DNA from: Thermoproteota archaeon
Lineage (GTDB): Archaea > Korarchaeota > Korarchaeia > Korarchaeales > Korarchaeaceae
Assembly: GCA_027491395.1 (NCBI GenBank)
Contig: JAOZFI010000017.1
Span: 1 to 64,000 of the forward strand
Length of the DNA: 64,000 nt
Direction of reading: 5' to 3'
Shown: positions 18,166 to 26,730 of the stretch, in pieces
Position numbering within the stretch: position 1 is the stretch's first letter
How the letters are laid out: every line of letters starts with the position of its first letter
Program-made: the position numbers and the translations under genes
The notes under the pieces: generated by a model
Told to the model about the DNA's origin: nothing
Database searches by the model: none
Seen by the model: the letters and a program-made list of their open reading frames with translations, nothing else

Positions 18166-18369
18166 TCACCTCTCCATAACCGGGGTGAAGGACAGCTCCA
18201 GCTCGGCAAGATCTATGTGGCTTATGAACATCCTCCGGCAGCAGTATCGGGTCACACCTAGGGAGTCCAGCACCTTACTCGGATCCTCCCCGGACATGAC
18301 CCTCCGGGAGAACTCTTCCCACTTATCCCCTATCACGCTGCCGCAGGTGAAGCACCTCACCGGGAACAT
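18166..18369 (-). CDS. rpo10: DNA-directed RNA polymerase subunit N (Rpo10)
   Basis: [20 protein letters not shown]...[18 protein letters not shown]. Confidence 0.96.
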   Translation of the reverse strand: MFPVRCFTCGSVIGDKWEEFSRRVMSGEDPSKVLDSLGVTRYCCRRMFISHIDLAELELSFTPVMER

Positions 18370-18464
18370 ATCCTGACCTCGGCTGGGTATGACCTACTGA
18401 GGTTATTAAATTATGCCGTTAGGGGAGTTCCTGAAGGGAATGTTCCTAGGGAGGTTGATGGGAA

Positions 18465-19451
18465 ATGGCGTTCGAGCTTTGGATAGAGAAGTACAGGCCG
18501 AGGACCCTGGATGACATAGTGGATCAGGAGGATGTCATCCGGGCCCTTAAAGGTTTTGTGGAGAAGAGGTCCATGCCGCACCTTCTCTTCGCAGGTCCTG
18601 CTGGGACTGGAAAGACCACTACCGCCTTGGCCCTAGCTCACGACATCTACGGTTCCGAAGAGCTCCTAAGGGCCAACTACATGGAGCTCAACGCGAGCGA
18701 TGAGAGGGGCATCGACACCATAAGGACGAAGATAAAGGACTTCGCCAAGACGGCGCCCTTTGGCGATGTCCCATTCAAAATAATACACCTTGATGAGGCG
18801 GACAGCCTCACGGCCGACGCTCAGCACGCCCTCAGAAGGATAATGGAGATGTATTCTGCCACCACGAGGTTCATTCTGGCCTGCAACTACTCCTCCAAGA
18901 TAATAGAGCCTATTCAGTCGAGATGCGCGGTCTTCAGATTCGGCCCTATACCGGAGGAGGCTGTCAGGGAGAGGCTCTTGATGATAGCTGAGAAGGAGGG
19001 TGTGAAGTACACCGAAGAGGGCATATCAGCCATTGTATATGTGGCAGAGGGAGACCTCAGGAGAGCCATCAACCTGCTGCAGACCGCTTCGGCTATGGCG
19101 GACGAGGTGGATGCCAAGGTCGTTTACAGGGTAGCGGGTCTCGCCCATCCCGAGGAGGTGAGAGGGATGATAAACGCTGCACTGAAGGGGAGGTTCATCG
19201 CCGCTAGGGACATGCTTAGGAACCTCATGATAAACTACGGGATGTCCGCTCAGGACGTTATCAAGCAGCTGAACAGGGAGATCATAGCCAGCAAGTCCAT
19301 TCCAGATAATATGAAGGCTCAGCTCATGGTGTTCCTCAGTGAGGTCGACTTTAGGGTGACCGAAGGCGCCCACGGGGATGTCCAGCTTGCGGCCATGTTA
19401 GCCAAGCTGGTAGAGCTAGGTGAGTCCCATGGCGGACCTTCCTTGGACTGA
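18465..19451 (+). CDS. rfcS: Replication factor C small subunit
   Basis: WIEKYRPRTLDDIVDQ, AGPAGTGKTTTALALA, LDEADSLTADAQHALRRIMEMYS. Confidence 0.97.
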   Translation: MAFELWIEKYRPRTLDDIVDQEDVIRALKGFVEKRSMPHLLFAGPAGTGKTTTALALAHDIYGSEELLRANYMELNASDERGIDTIRTKIKDFAKTAPFGDVPFKIIHLDEADSLTADAQHALRRIMEMYSATTRFILACNYSSKIIEPIQSRCAVFRFGPIPEEAVRERLLMIAEKEGVKYTEEGISAIVYVAEGDLRRAINLLQTASAMADEVDAKVVYRVAGLAHPEEVRGMINAALKGRFIAARDMLRNLMINYGMSAQDVIKQLNREIIASKSIPDNMKAQLMVFLSEVDFRVTEGAHGDVQLAAMLAKLVELGESHGGPSLD

Positions 19452-20673
19452 GAAGTACCGTCCTAAAAGCTTGGATGAGATAAAGGGGCAGAATAAGGCC
19501 ATTAGTGAGATAAGAGAGTGGATGAGAAGCGTCAGGGCCGGCAAGGTGAGCAAGGCCCTGTTACTGGTAGGTCCGCCTGGATCAGGTAAGACCTCGGCAG
19601 CTTACGCGATAGCGTACGAGCTGGGATACGATCCAGTGGAGGTCAACGCTAGCGATCTCAGGGACAGGACCCATCTCAAGTATGTGGTAGAGAGCGCAAA
19701 GGCAGTCAGTCTGCTCACCCTCAGCAGGAGACTGATAGTCTTGGATGAGGTAGATGCTCTTCCCAGTGAGGGAGGAGCTTTGGTGTCCTTAGTGAAGGAA
19801 CTGATAACAAAGGAAGGAGTTCCTGTTGTGATGACGGCAAACAATCCATATGAGAGACACCTCTACGAGATAAGATCGCTGTCAAAGGTAGTCAGATTTT
19901 ACAGGCTCAGGTGGACCACTGTCCTATCCGTACTCAAGGAGATATGCAGGAAAGAGGGCGTGAAGGTACCTGATAATATCCTGAGGCAAATTGCCGTAAA
20001 TTCACAAGGGGATCTCAGGGCAGCCATTAACGACCTCGAAAGCCTCGTTAAGGGCAGTCACAAACTTTCTGAGGTTATTGGAAAGAAGTTCGGCAAGAGA
20101 GATGTTGAAGCTGATGTATTCAAGGTACTTACAGCCGTGTTTTATGGAGAGAACTGTTATTCTGCTTATCTGACGTCCCTCAATACAGATGTGGATCCTG
20201 ACATGCTCTTCAGATGGGTCGAGGAGAACTTACCCTACGTTTACAAGGGAAGAGCCCTCTCCAAGGCCTATGACTATCTATCCTACGCTGATATCGTGAG
20301 GAGCCGCATAATAAAGACGAATAACTGGAAACTTTTGGTTTACTACACTCAATTAACGACCTACGCGGTATGCACGGCCAAGGAGGCCAAGCCTCAGGGG
20401 GTGAAGATGAAATTCCCTGAGATAATCAGAAAGCTCGCTACGACCAAGGAACTCAGGACTAAGACGAGAGAATTCCTGTCTAGGCTTGCCAAGGAACTTC
20501 ACTTACCGACGAAGACTGTAAGGATGGAGATAGTCCCCATACTCATCGCTGATGGCAAGAGAGAGGGCAGGATCATAAAGAGATTGGAGAGGGATCTAGG
20601 GCTGAGGGAAGAGGACATTAGGGAAATACTAGAGGACCTAGAGGAGAACTACAAGTTAGAGATTAGAGGCTAA
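19429..20673 (+). CDS. rfcL: Replication factor C large subunit
   Basis: LPWTEKYRPKSLDEIKGQ, VGPPGSGKTSAAYAIA, long C-terminal domain. Confidence 0.95.
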   Translation: MADLPWTEKYRPKSLDEIKGQNKAISEIREWMRSVRAGKVSKALLLVGPPGSGKTSAAYAIAYELGYDPVEVNASDLRDRTHLKYVVESAKAVSLLTLSRRLIVLDEVDALPSEGGALVSLVKELITKEGVPVVMTANNPYERHLYEIRSLSKVVRFYRLRWTTVLSVLKEICRKEGVKVPDNILRQIAVNSQGDLRAAINDLESLVKGSHKLSEVIGKKFGKRDVEADVFKVLTAVFYGENCYSAYLTSLNTDVDPDMLFRWVEENLPYVYKGRALSKAYDYLSYADIVRSRIIKTNNWKLLVYYTQLTTYAVCTAKEAKPQGVKMKFPEIIRKLATTKELRTKTREFLSRLAKELHLPTKTVRMEIVPILIADGKREGRIIKRLERDLGLREEDIREILEDLEENYKLEIRG

Positions 20674-21708
20674 GGGGCTCAATTCCTCTCTCAATATCTC
20701 CTTTAGCTTCTCTTGTAGCTTGTCCGCTGGTATAGAGCCGAGAGATATCAGGGTAGTCTGTCCCTTCATTCCCTCGCCCGACTTCTTTGCCTCCAAGAAC
20801 CCCATATTCTTGAGGTTCCTGACTCTCTTCCAGATGGCCGTGTACTTGTAGGGGAGAACTCCTACTTCTTCACACAAGAGCCTATATTCCTCCAATAGAT
20901 CGCCCATCTTTATCCAAGACCTCCCAGATGAGGCTAGCCTCTTAGACACCGCTAGGAGTAGTATCTTATCGTGGAGATCCAAGGGAGTCAGTGAGTCCTC
21001 CGTTATCCCGATGACCCCGATCCTCGAGGCCGCCTCGCTGACCATGTCCGGAGTTATCTTAGACAGATAAGCCTCTTCTGATAGCCTAGCTGCTAAATAC
21101 AGTATCTTCAGGGCCACTCTAGCGTTACCCATGTGTTCTGACAGCTCTACAACCTTACCCACGATCTCATCGTCGAAACTTCCCTCTTCCAAGGCTTCCT
21201 CAGCCCTGTACCTCACTATAGCCTCCAGCTGCTCTGGGGTGTACTTCTCTAAGGGGAGTCTGGTCACCATAAAGGACCTTATCGAGTCGTCCATCATATA
21301 AGGCGGATCCCACCTAGCGACCACCACGAGGGTCGGTGATTTGGGCGCATCTCCTTCATGAAGCCTCAGGAGGGTGTAGACTAGAGTATCTCCATCCCTG
21401 AGGTAGTCTACCTCGTCCAGAACTATTAGTAGATCTCTATCCTCTCCAGATAGCACCTTTTCAAGTATCAACACGACCTCCTCGTACGAGAGCCCCCTAT
21501 CCGGTACTCCGGGGAGGAGGGAGGAGACCACTCTCTGAACGACGGAAGTCGGCGTCCTGTAGGTCCTGCAGTTGATGTGGACGACATCTAGGGAATTCAG
21601 CTTCTCCTTCAATCTTGTAGATGATAACTTGGCTACCGACGTCTTACCCACTCCCGGCTCTCCTCGGATGAGTATGAGCCCCTCGGTCAGGCCATATCCG
21701 CTGGCCAA
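20656..21708 (-). CDS. Orc1/Cdc6-family replication initiator-like AAA+ ATPase (N-terminus probably extends to about 21801)
   Basis: RGEPGVGKTSVAKL, VLDEVDYL, C-terminal winged helix. Upstream in-frame codons encode IIKDPHKFSESYTPPKLPYREKEVDILVNTLASGYG, typical of Orc1/Cdc6 N-termini. Confidence 0.88.
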   Translation of the reverse strand: MASGYGLTEGLILIRGEPGVGKTSVAKLSSTRLKEKLNSLDVVHINCRTYRTPTSVVQRVVSSLLPGVPDRGLSYEEVVLILEKVLSGEDRDLLIVLDEVDYLRDGDTLVYTLLRLHEGDAPKSPTLVVVARWDPPYMMDDSIRSFMVTRLPLEKYTPEQLEAIVRYRAEEALEEGSFDDEIVGKVVELSEHMGNARVALKILYLAARLSEEAYLSKITPDMVSEAASRIGVIGITEDSLTPLDLHDKILLLAVSKRLASSGRSWIKMGDLLEEYRLLCEEVGVLPYKYTAIWKRVRNLKNMGFLEAKKSGEGMKGQTTLISLGSIPADKLQEKLKEILREELSPLASNL

Positions 21709-21853
21709 TGTATTAACTAAGATGTCAACCTCTTTCTCCCTATATGGCAGCTTGGGTGGAGTATATGACTCCGAAAACTTGTGAGGATCCTTTATTATCG
21801 GTATTTCACATCACCGAGTGTTATGTAGTGATGGGAAATAATTTCATTATGGT

Positions 21854-21871
21854 CCCCCATAGAGAGGGGGG
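21854..21871 (-). terminator. GC hairpin downstream of the 21885-22907 gene
   Basis: CCCCC-ATAGAGA-GGGGG inverted repeat followed (minus strand) by AT-rich sequence. Confidence 0.4.
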
Positions 21872-21884
21872 TTAAGTGAAAGTA

Positions 21885-22907
21885 TTAATTCCTCCTTAAG
21901 GACCTTCTGTAGAGGAGATAGCCAGCTACCTCGAGCACCACGATCCCTAAGGACATACCTGCCACGACTACATCGGGACTCACGGGGTAGATAGGTATCT
22001 CGTTGGCCAGCTTGAGGGCGTAGGTTAGGTTGGAGCCCGCCCTCCTAGGAGCTAATGTGGAGAACTTGTAATAGAGGTCGAAGAGCTCCTTAGCTTTCTT
22101 GGCCGCTTCCTCGTCTAACGAGAGGATAGGGGATCTCCTGATCTCCGCGATCTTACGCCTTATTTGCTCCAGCATCCGAATCTCCTCTTGGGTGTGATTG
22201 ACTATCCCTAGGAAGAACCACCCGCTGTATCCAGATGATTCTCTGGTGTCCACCGTAGGGCTCTTCAACACCCATGAGACCACTACTCTGAGCTCCTTGG
22301 ACACGTTAGCTAGGTAGATAGCGTTTGGAGACGGTCTGGAGATACTTACCACGTAATTCTTCGGCAAGATGACTGTTAGGTTGAGGAGATCTAATTCTTT
22401 CACGAATAGCTTCGTTATGTTGCTGTAATCCTCTCTAGTAGTGTATATTATACCTTTCCTCCCCTCTGACTCTTTCGGGGCCCCTTTCTTGGCTTCTAGA
22501 TCTATCGTGAGCAGCAGATCTATTCTCTTAGACTTATTGCGGTATATGCTCCTGTGGATCTCCGCTTTCAGGTCAGTGGGATAAAATTCCATGTCGCCCC
22601 CTATATAGGGCCCTTTTACCGTCTCTTTTATGCTCTTTAAGAAGTTCCTCGTGTAGTTCTGTTCACCACCGGTCCGATTAAGCAGTCTTTCTAGGTCGTT
22701 AGCCCAGAGCCCATACCAACTGTAATTGACCACTACCTTGGCTGTAAACTCATCCTTGAAGAAGAAAGTGGCTTGGGTGCTCACATAGTGGGGCTTCTCC
22801 GAGAGGATCTCCGCCTTGGATGCTTGAGCCATAGGAACGAGAATCGCAAGTATCAGAACTGCCACGAGCGCGCCTTTGCCTATTTTTGTGCCATTCATCG
22901 AACACAC
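21885..22907 (-). CDS. Secreted/membrane-anchored protein of unknown function
   Basis: Signal peptide (ALVAVLILAILVPMAQA), several N-x-S/T sequons, C-terminal TM VVVAGMSLGIVVLEVAGYLLY. Confidence 0.7.
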   Translation of the reverse strand: MCSMNGTKIGKGALVAVLILAILVPMAQASKAEILSEKPHYVSTQATFFFKDEFTAKVVVNYSWYGLWANDLERLLNRTGGEQNYTRNFLKSIKETVKGPYIGGDMEFYPTDLKAEIHRSIYRNKSKRIDLLLTIDLEAKKGAPKESEGRKGIIYTTREDYSNITKLFVKELDLLNLTVILPKNYVVSISRPSPNAIYLANVSKELRVVVSWVLKSPTVDTRESSGYSGWFFLGIVNHTQEEIRMLEQIRRKIAEIRRSPILSLDEEAAKKAKELFDLYYKFSTLAPRRAGSNLTYALKLANEIPIYPVSPDVVVAGMSLGIVVLEVAGYLLYRRSLRRN

Positions 22908-23002
22908 CTTAGTCTGGAGATATGCAACACTTTTTCATTGGGCTAGATTATATAAACGTAGTTGGGGCTTAGACGTAGCCTAGAAAAGTGAGGGTCCTAT
23001 GA

Positions 23003-24139
23003 ATGCCGGATGAAAGCGATGTCAGGGTAGTAGAAGCTGGTTACATGCGCTGGATGCTCAGAGCTAACCCCTTCGCCTACCTGAGCAGTGAGAGTTTGGA
23101 AGAAGTGAGGACTCTGCATGTCGACACGGATGTGGACGAAAGACTAGCTCAACTGCTTGATGAGGTCATAAAAGGTAAGGAGAAGCACCTTGTTTTTCTG
23201 GTCGGCGAATTTGGAACGGGTAAGACCCATAGGCTCAGACTGATCAGCGAGATTCTCCTCGATGTGCCGACCTTCTACGTGAAGATAGATGTGGACGACT
23301 ATGAAGCTTCCCTCTACAGGATAGCTACTACTGTCAAGAAGATGCCTCCTCTGAAACCTCTCCGAAGGAAGTTTCCGAGAGACCCGGACTCTCTCTTCTC
23401 TATAATAAAGGAGGAGCTCAACAGGTACGATGTCGCAATACTCATGCTGGACGAGGTGGAGAACATTGTGATCTCGGGGACCCGAAAAGATGCTGAACTA
23501 TTCTCCGAGTTCATAAAGCGACTGTACAGGGGAATGGAGCCCGGCCGAATGCTGATAATAGCCTGCATCCCCCCGGCCTACGATATAATGAAGAGGCTTC
23601 TTGGCAAGATACCCCACGATAAGATCGAAATGAGGACTATAAGTCCCGAAGAGGCTAGTAAAATACTGAAGAAGAGAATACAGCACTACAGGGACATATT
23701 AAACGAAGAAGCAAGAGGTCTCAACTTAGGTGAGCCTTTCACGGAAGATCTGGTCAGGAAAATGAATGAGCTTGCTGGAGGAAATCCGAGGAGGTTGATG
23801 AAGCTGGCCAGAAATCTACTAGCTATGCTAACTAGGGAACTCAAGGAAAGCGGGAAACTCAGCCAAGACAAGATACTCATCCTGATTTCCGAGGCCAGTG
23901 AGGAAAAGGAGATCCCTAGAGAGAAGGAAGAAGAGGAAGAGGAGGTGATTCCCGAGGATATAAGGCCAGAGATAGCTATACTGCGTAAGAAGTTCCCACC
24001 AGGAACTACTTTCTCGCTCATAGAGGCTTCTAAGGCCTTGGAGATGAAGCTGACTCAGACGAGAGAGCTACTGCAAGAGCTTATGGAAGAGGGGTTTATA
24101 GAAAAGGCTCCTGGAGGGAGGTTCCTTCTCAGGAGCTAG
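23003..24139 (+). CDS. AAA ATPase with acidic linker and C-terminal winged-helix-like domain
   Basis: VGEFGTGKTHRLRL, ILMLDEVENI; acidic linker EKEEEEEEVIPED; C-terminal helical LTQTRELLQELMEEGFIEKAPGGRFLL. TATA-like ATTATATAAACG upstream. Confidence 0.75.
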   Translation: MPDESDVRVVEAGYMRWMLRANPFAYLSSESLEEVRTLHVDTDVDERLAQLLDEVIKGKEKHLVFLVGEFGTGKTHRLRLISEILLDVPTFYVKIDVDDYEASLYRIATTVKKMPPLKPLRRKFPRDPDSLFSIIKEELNRYDVAILMLDEVENIVISGTRKDAELFSEFIKRLYRGMEPGRMLIIACIPPAYDIMKRLLGKIPHDKIEMRTISPEEASKILKKRIQHYRDILNEEARGLNLGEPFTEDLVRKMNELAGGNPRRLMKLARNLLAMLTRELKESGKLSQDKILILISEASEEKEIPREKEEEEEEVIPEDIRPEIAILRKKFPPGTTFSLIEASKALEMKLTQTRELLQELMEEGFIEKAPGGRFLLRS

Positions 24140-24524
24140 TTTCTCCATATGCTTCAGTATCGAGCCTCTCTAAAACCCTCTCGAGCGATTCCCTCCATAA
24201 CTGCAGGATGTCCTTCGTTTCCATTTCCTTGAACGGTTCCTCCCCAAGGAACCTGTCGATCGAATGAACGATCATGAGTAATTCGTCCTTGTCCATCCTG
24301 ATGCTTTTTCCCAACAGGCTCCTCTCTTCGAAGTTGCCCTCTCTTAAGCTCTTCACTACCACTTGCAGATGCTCACGTAGGGTCGAGCCCTCATCGTAGC
24401 TTGAGAGCGCGTTAGAGATCCTCTTCAAGAGATCATCCTCGACTGACCCCTTTTTCCTGTACTCTAGAAGTGCCTTTGACAGTAGTTCCGACAGTCCATC
24501 CACTACAGAGCTGTCCATACCCAC
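24129..24524 (-). CDS. Hypothetical helical protein
   Basis: 131-aa ORF, 3' end overlaps the preceding gene by 11 nt; no recognised domain. Confidence 0.5.
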   Translation of the reverse strand: MGMDSSVVDGLSELLSKALLEYRKKGSVEDDLLKRISNALSSYDEGSTLREHLQVVVKSLREGNFEERSLLGKSIRMDKDELLMIVHSIDRFLGEEPFKEMETKDILQLWRESLERVLERLDTEAYGETSS

Positions 24525-24578
24525 ACCTCCCAGAGGAAGGAGGAGGCATTAATTAATATCATCCTCTCCACGTATAAG

Positions 24579-24644
24579 CTGGGGGGATGATGTAAAAGGG
24601 CCCTCTGATTCGTGAAGACGATCTTGAGTCCTGACTCCCCCCAG
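24579..24644 (+). ncRNA. C/D box sRNA (2'-O-methylation guide)
   Basis: Terminal stem CTGGGGGG/CCCCCCAG; C box ATGATGT (24587-24593); D' CTGA (24605-24608); C' GTGAAGA (24612-24618); D CTGA (24631-24634); 11- and 12-nt guides. Confidence 0.75.
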
Positions 24645-24679
24645 AGAAATCCTCTATCGTTCTTAAACATCACTCCGTC

Positions 24680-24720
24680 TGTGGGAGGGATGAAAAACTT
24701 TATTTAAGGGACCTCCCACA
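24680..24720. repeat. 9-bp perfect inverted repeat flanking the tRNA-Val promoter
   Basis: TGTGGGAGG (24680-24688) and CCTCCCACA (24712-24720) around CTTTATTTAAG. Confidence 0.55.
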
Positions 24721-24727
24721 CCACAAG

Positions 24728-24803
24728 GGGCCGGTGGTCTAGCGGCTATGACGCCGCCTTGACGAGGCGGAGGTCGGGGGTTCGAGTCCCCCCCGGCCCA
24801 CCA
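24728..24803 (+). tRNA. tRNA-Val (GAC)
   Basis: Acceptor GGGCCGG/CCGGCCC, anticodon arm CCGCC-TTGACGA-GGCGG, T arm GGGGG-TTCGAGT-CCCCC, encoded CCA. Confidence 0.95.
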
Positions 24804-24825
24804 ATGAGAAAAGAGGGACAAGAAT

Positions 24826-25107
24826 ATGGCCAGATACTCGGTTTCTAGGCTCGCTGGTAAACCCATAATAACGGACAAGGGGCTCATGCTAGGAGAGGTT
24901 ACCGACTTGGTTGTAGATGAGATAACTGGTAAGATGATCTCTCTAGTGGTGAGGAGCAGCAGGGGAGCAGCTGATGCGTTGCTGCAGAAGCTGAAAAAGG
25001 ACAGAAAGGGCAACGTTCTTATCCCATACTCCACAGTGAAGTACATAAGGGAAATGATCGTTGTGGATGAGCGTCTCCTTAAGGTGTACATAGCTACTAA
25101 GGGTTAG
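24826..25107 (+). CDS. PRC-barrel domain protein
   Basis: SVSRLAGKPIITDKGLMLGEVTDLVVDEITGKMISLVV. Confidence 0.85.
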   Translation: MARYSVSRLAGKPIITDKGLMLGEVTDLVVDEITGKMISLVVRSSRGAADALLQKLKKDRKGNVLIPYSTVKYIREMIVVDERLLKVYIATKG

Positions 25108-25361
25108 TCAAAGGCAGCTTCCACAGCGAAGGACCTTAACTCCTCTGTTAAGAGGGTAAGTATTGCCTTAACCTTCAGGACGTTAGGAACATCTTCCTCG
25201 TTCCAATAGAGTGGTATATTATTCCTACCCATCAGATTCAGCAACTCCTCTACCCTCTCAACCAAATATTCTACTTCTAGAGGGCTGGGATCTGGGAGCG
25301 ACCCCCTAGCGAACCTCCTTATCTCCACATTCTTCTCTAATACTAGGGTTAGCGACGCCAT
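25104..25361 (-). CDS. Conserved-looking small helical protein, unknown function
   Basis: MASLTLVLEKNVEIRRFARGSLPDPSPLEVEYLVERVEELLNLMGRNN... 85 aa; the longer ORF to 25625 overlaps the opposite gene. Confidence 0.5.
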   Translation of the reverse strand: MASLTLVLEKNVEIRRFARGSLPDPSPLEVEYLVERVEELLNLMGRNNIPLYWNEEDVPNVLKVKAILTLLTEELRSFAVEAAFD

Positions 25362-25428
25362 TCCCTCCTCTGGGATGAGGGAAGATGTTTTTATTACGGA
25401 GGAGTGGCAACGAAGGGGTGAAAGTTTG

Positions 25429-25773
25429 ATGGGAATAGAAGCCACCCTAGAGACCTTAGAAAGGGATCCCGTGTTCGACATAGAGGTGGCTAGGTTCAAA
25501 TCCAAGGATGGAGCCATCACCCTATTACTGGAGCTACCTAAAGATCTAAGAGATCTAACCAACCTGAAAAAGGGATCTAAGGTCCTGATAGATCTGGGCG
25601 AGGAGGCTAACGGAGATCTGGTCATGAAGGGGATGGTCTATAAGGTAGATGAAGGAGAAAAGAGGATCGAGGTGTCCTTTCACGGTCTCTGGCTGAGGAT
25701 GTCTTATAAGAAGAATCCGTTCGACTTGGAGGAGGGAAAGGAGGTATACCTAGTTATGAAACTCCTCAAGTAA
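25429..25773 (+). CDS. Hypothetical protein
   Basis: 114-aa ORF from ATG 25429 (MGIEATLETLERDPVFDIEVARFKSKDG). Confidence 0.55.
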   Translation: MGIEATLETLERDPVFDIEVARFKSKDGAITLLLELPKDLRDLTNLKKGSKVLIDLGEEANGDLVMKGMVYKVDEGEKRIEVSFHGLWLRMSYKKNPFDLEEGKEVYLVMKLLK

Positions 25774-25858
25774 ATGGAGCGTCTCAATATTTATGAAAAT
25801 TTTATTTAATTCACACGCAAGAAATGATTAAAACTGTGAGAAATTCATGCTATAATGT

Positions 25859-26590
25859 ATGAGGAGATGTCCGTTATGCGGATCTCCCCTCTATGATGAG
25901 GGAGGATTGCTGGTCTGTGGGAATTGTGGATTCATAGCCGACGAAGACCTAGTGCCCAGCGTGTTTGATCGCAATGATTCTCCGATGATGAGTAGAAGCA
26001 GATCATTGGAGCATATAGGAAGGGAACTGGGTCTCCCAGATGAAGTTATTAAGCTAGCTGAAGAGCTCGTAAGGGCATATAACTCCTTACATGGCAGGAT
26101 TCACACATCTTCGATACTCTTAGCAGCCCTAGTAGTGGCTAGCAGGCTGCAAGGATCTCCTATACCCATAAAAGAGGCGATAAGACGTCTCTCTATTGGA
26201 GTATCACCTTCGAGAGTGGCTTTCTACGTGGGGAAGATCGATGAGCTGATACCTAGGAAGGGGGTCCCTTGGGAGGGTTACATAAACTACCTGATAGCCA
26301 AGATGTCTAGAGACGAGGAATTCATGAGGAAACTGGAAAAGGCTTCAGGTAAAGTGGACCCAAAGCTTCTCTTGGAGAGGCTCAGAATGAGAGCGTTGAA
26401 GGAAATGAAGGAACTGAGAAACAGAAAGAGATCCATCTTAGTAGGGAGGAACCCCGTATACATCGCTGCCGCAGTTGTGTATATGGCCGGAAGGAAGATA
26501 GGAATGAGATACCTCTCGCAAGGAATGATCGCTGATCTGCTAGGAGCCAACAGATCTACTATCTCCAAGGTCTTGGGCTTGGTGAAATGA
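25859..26590 (+). CDS. Divergent transcription factor B (TFIIB)-like protein
   Basis: Zinc ribbon CPLCGSPL...LVCGNCGFIADEDL, cyclin-like repeats, C-terminal GANRSTISKVLGLVK. Confidence 0.8.
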   Translation: MRRCPLCGSPLYDEGGLLVCGNCGFIADEDLVPSVFDRNDSPMMSRSRSLEHIGRELGLPDEVIKLAEELVRAYNSLHGRIHTSSILLAALVVASRLQGSPIPIKEAIRRLSIGVSPSRVAFYVGKIDELIPRKGVPWEGYINYLIAKMSRDEEFMRKLEKASGKVDPKLLLERLRMRALKEMKELRNRKRSILVGRNPVYIAAAVVYMAGRKIGMRYLSQGMIADLLGANRSTISKVLGLVK

Positions 26591-26730
26591 TGGAGGAGAA
26601 ACTGGAGCTTGAGTCCATAGAGCATCAGATAGAATACCTGTTCTTCAGATTGGACGACATAATCTCTAGGATACGTGAAATTGAATCTAGATTGGAGCTG
26701 CTGGAGAGGAAGGTCCTCCATGATGGCTGA
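26587..26730 (+). CDS. 47-aa coiled-coil micro-protein between TFB-like and HerA-like genes
   Basis: MMEEKLELESIEHQIEYLFFRLDDIISRIREIESRLELLERKVLHDG; overlaps the ends of both neighbours. Confidence 0.6.
   Translation: MMEEKLELESIEHQIEYLFFRLDDIISRIREIESRLELLERKVLHDG

Noticed and set aside
11066-18369. Translation/transcription gene cluster as a special island
   Set aside because: Ordinary archaeal housekeeping order (aIF2g, eS6, aIF5B, ribosomal proteins, fni, MEMO, uS2, Rpo10).
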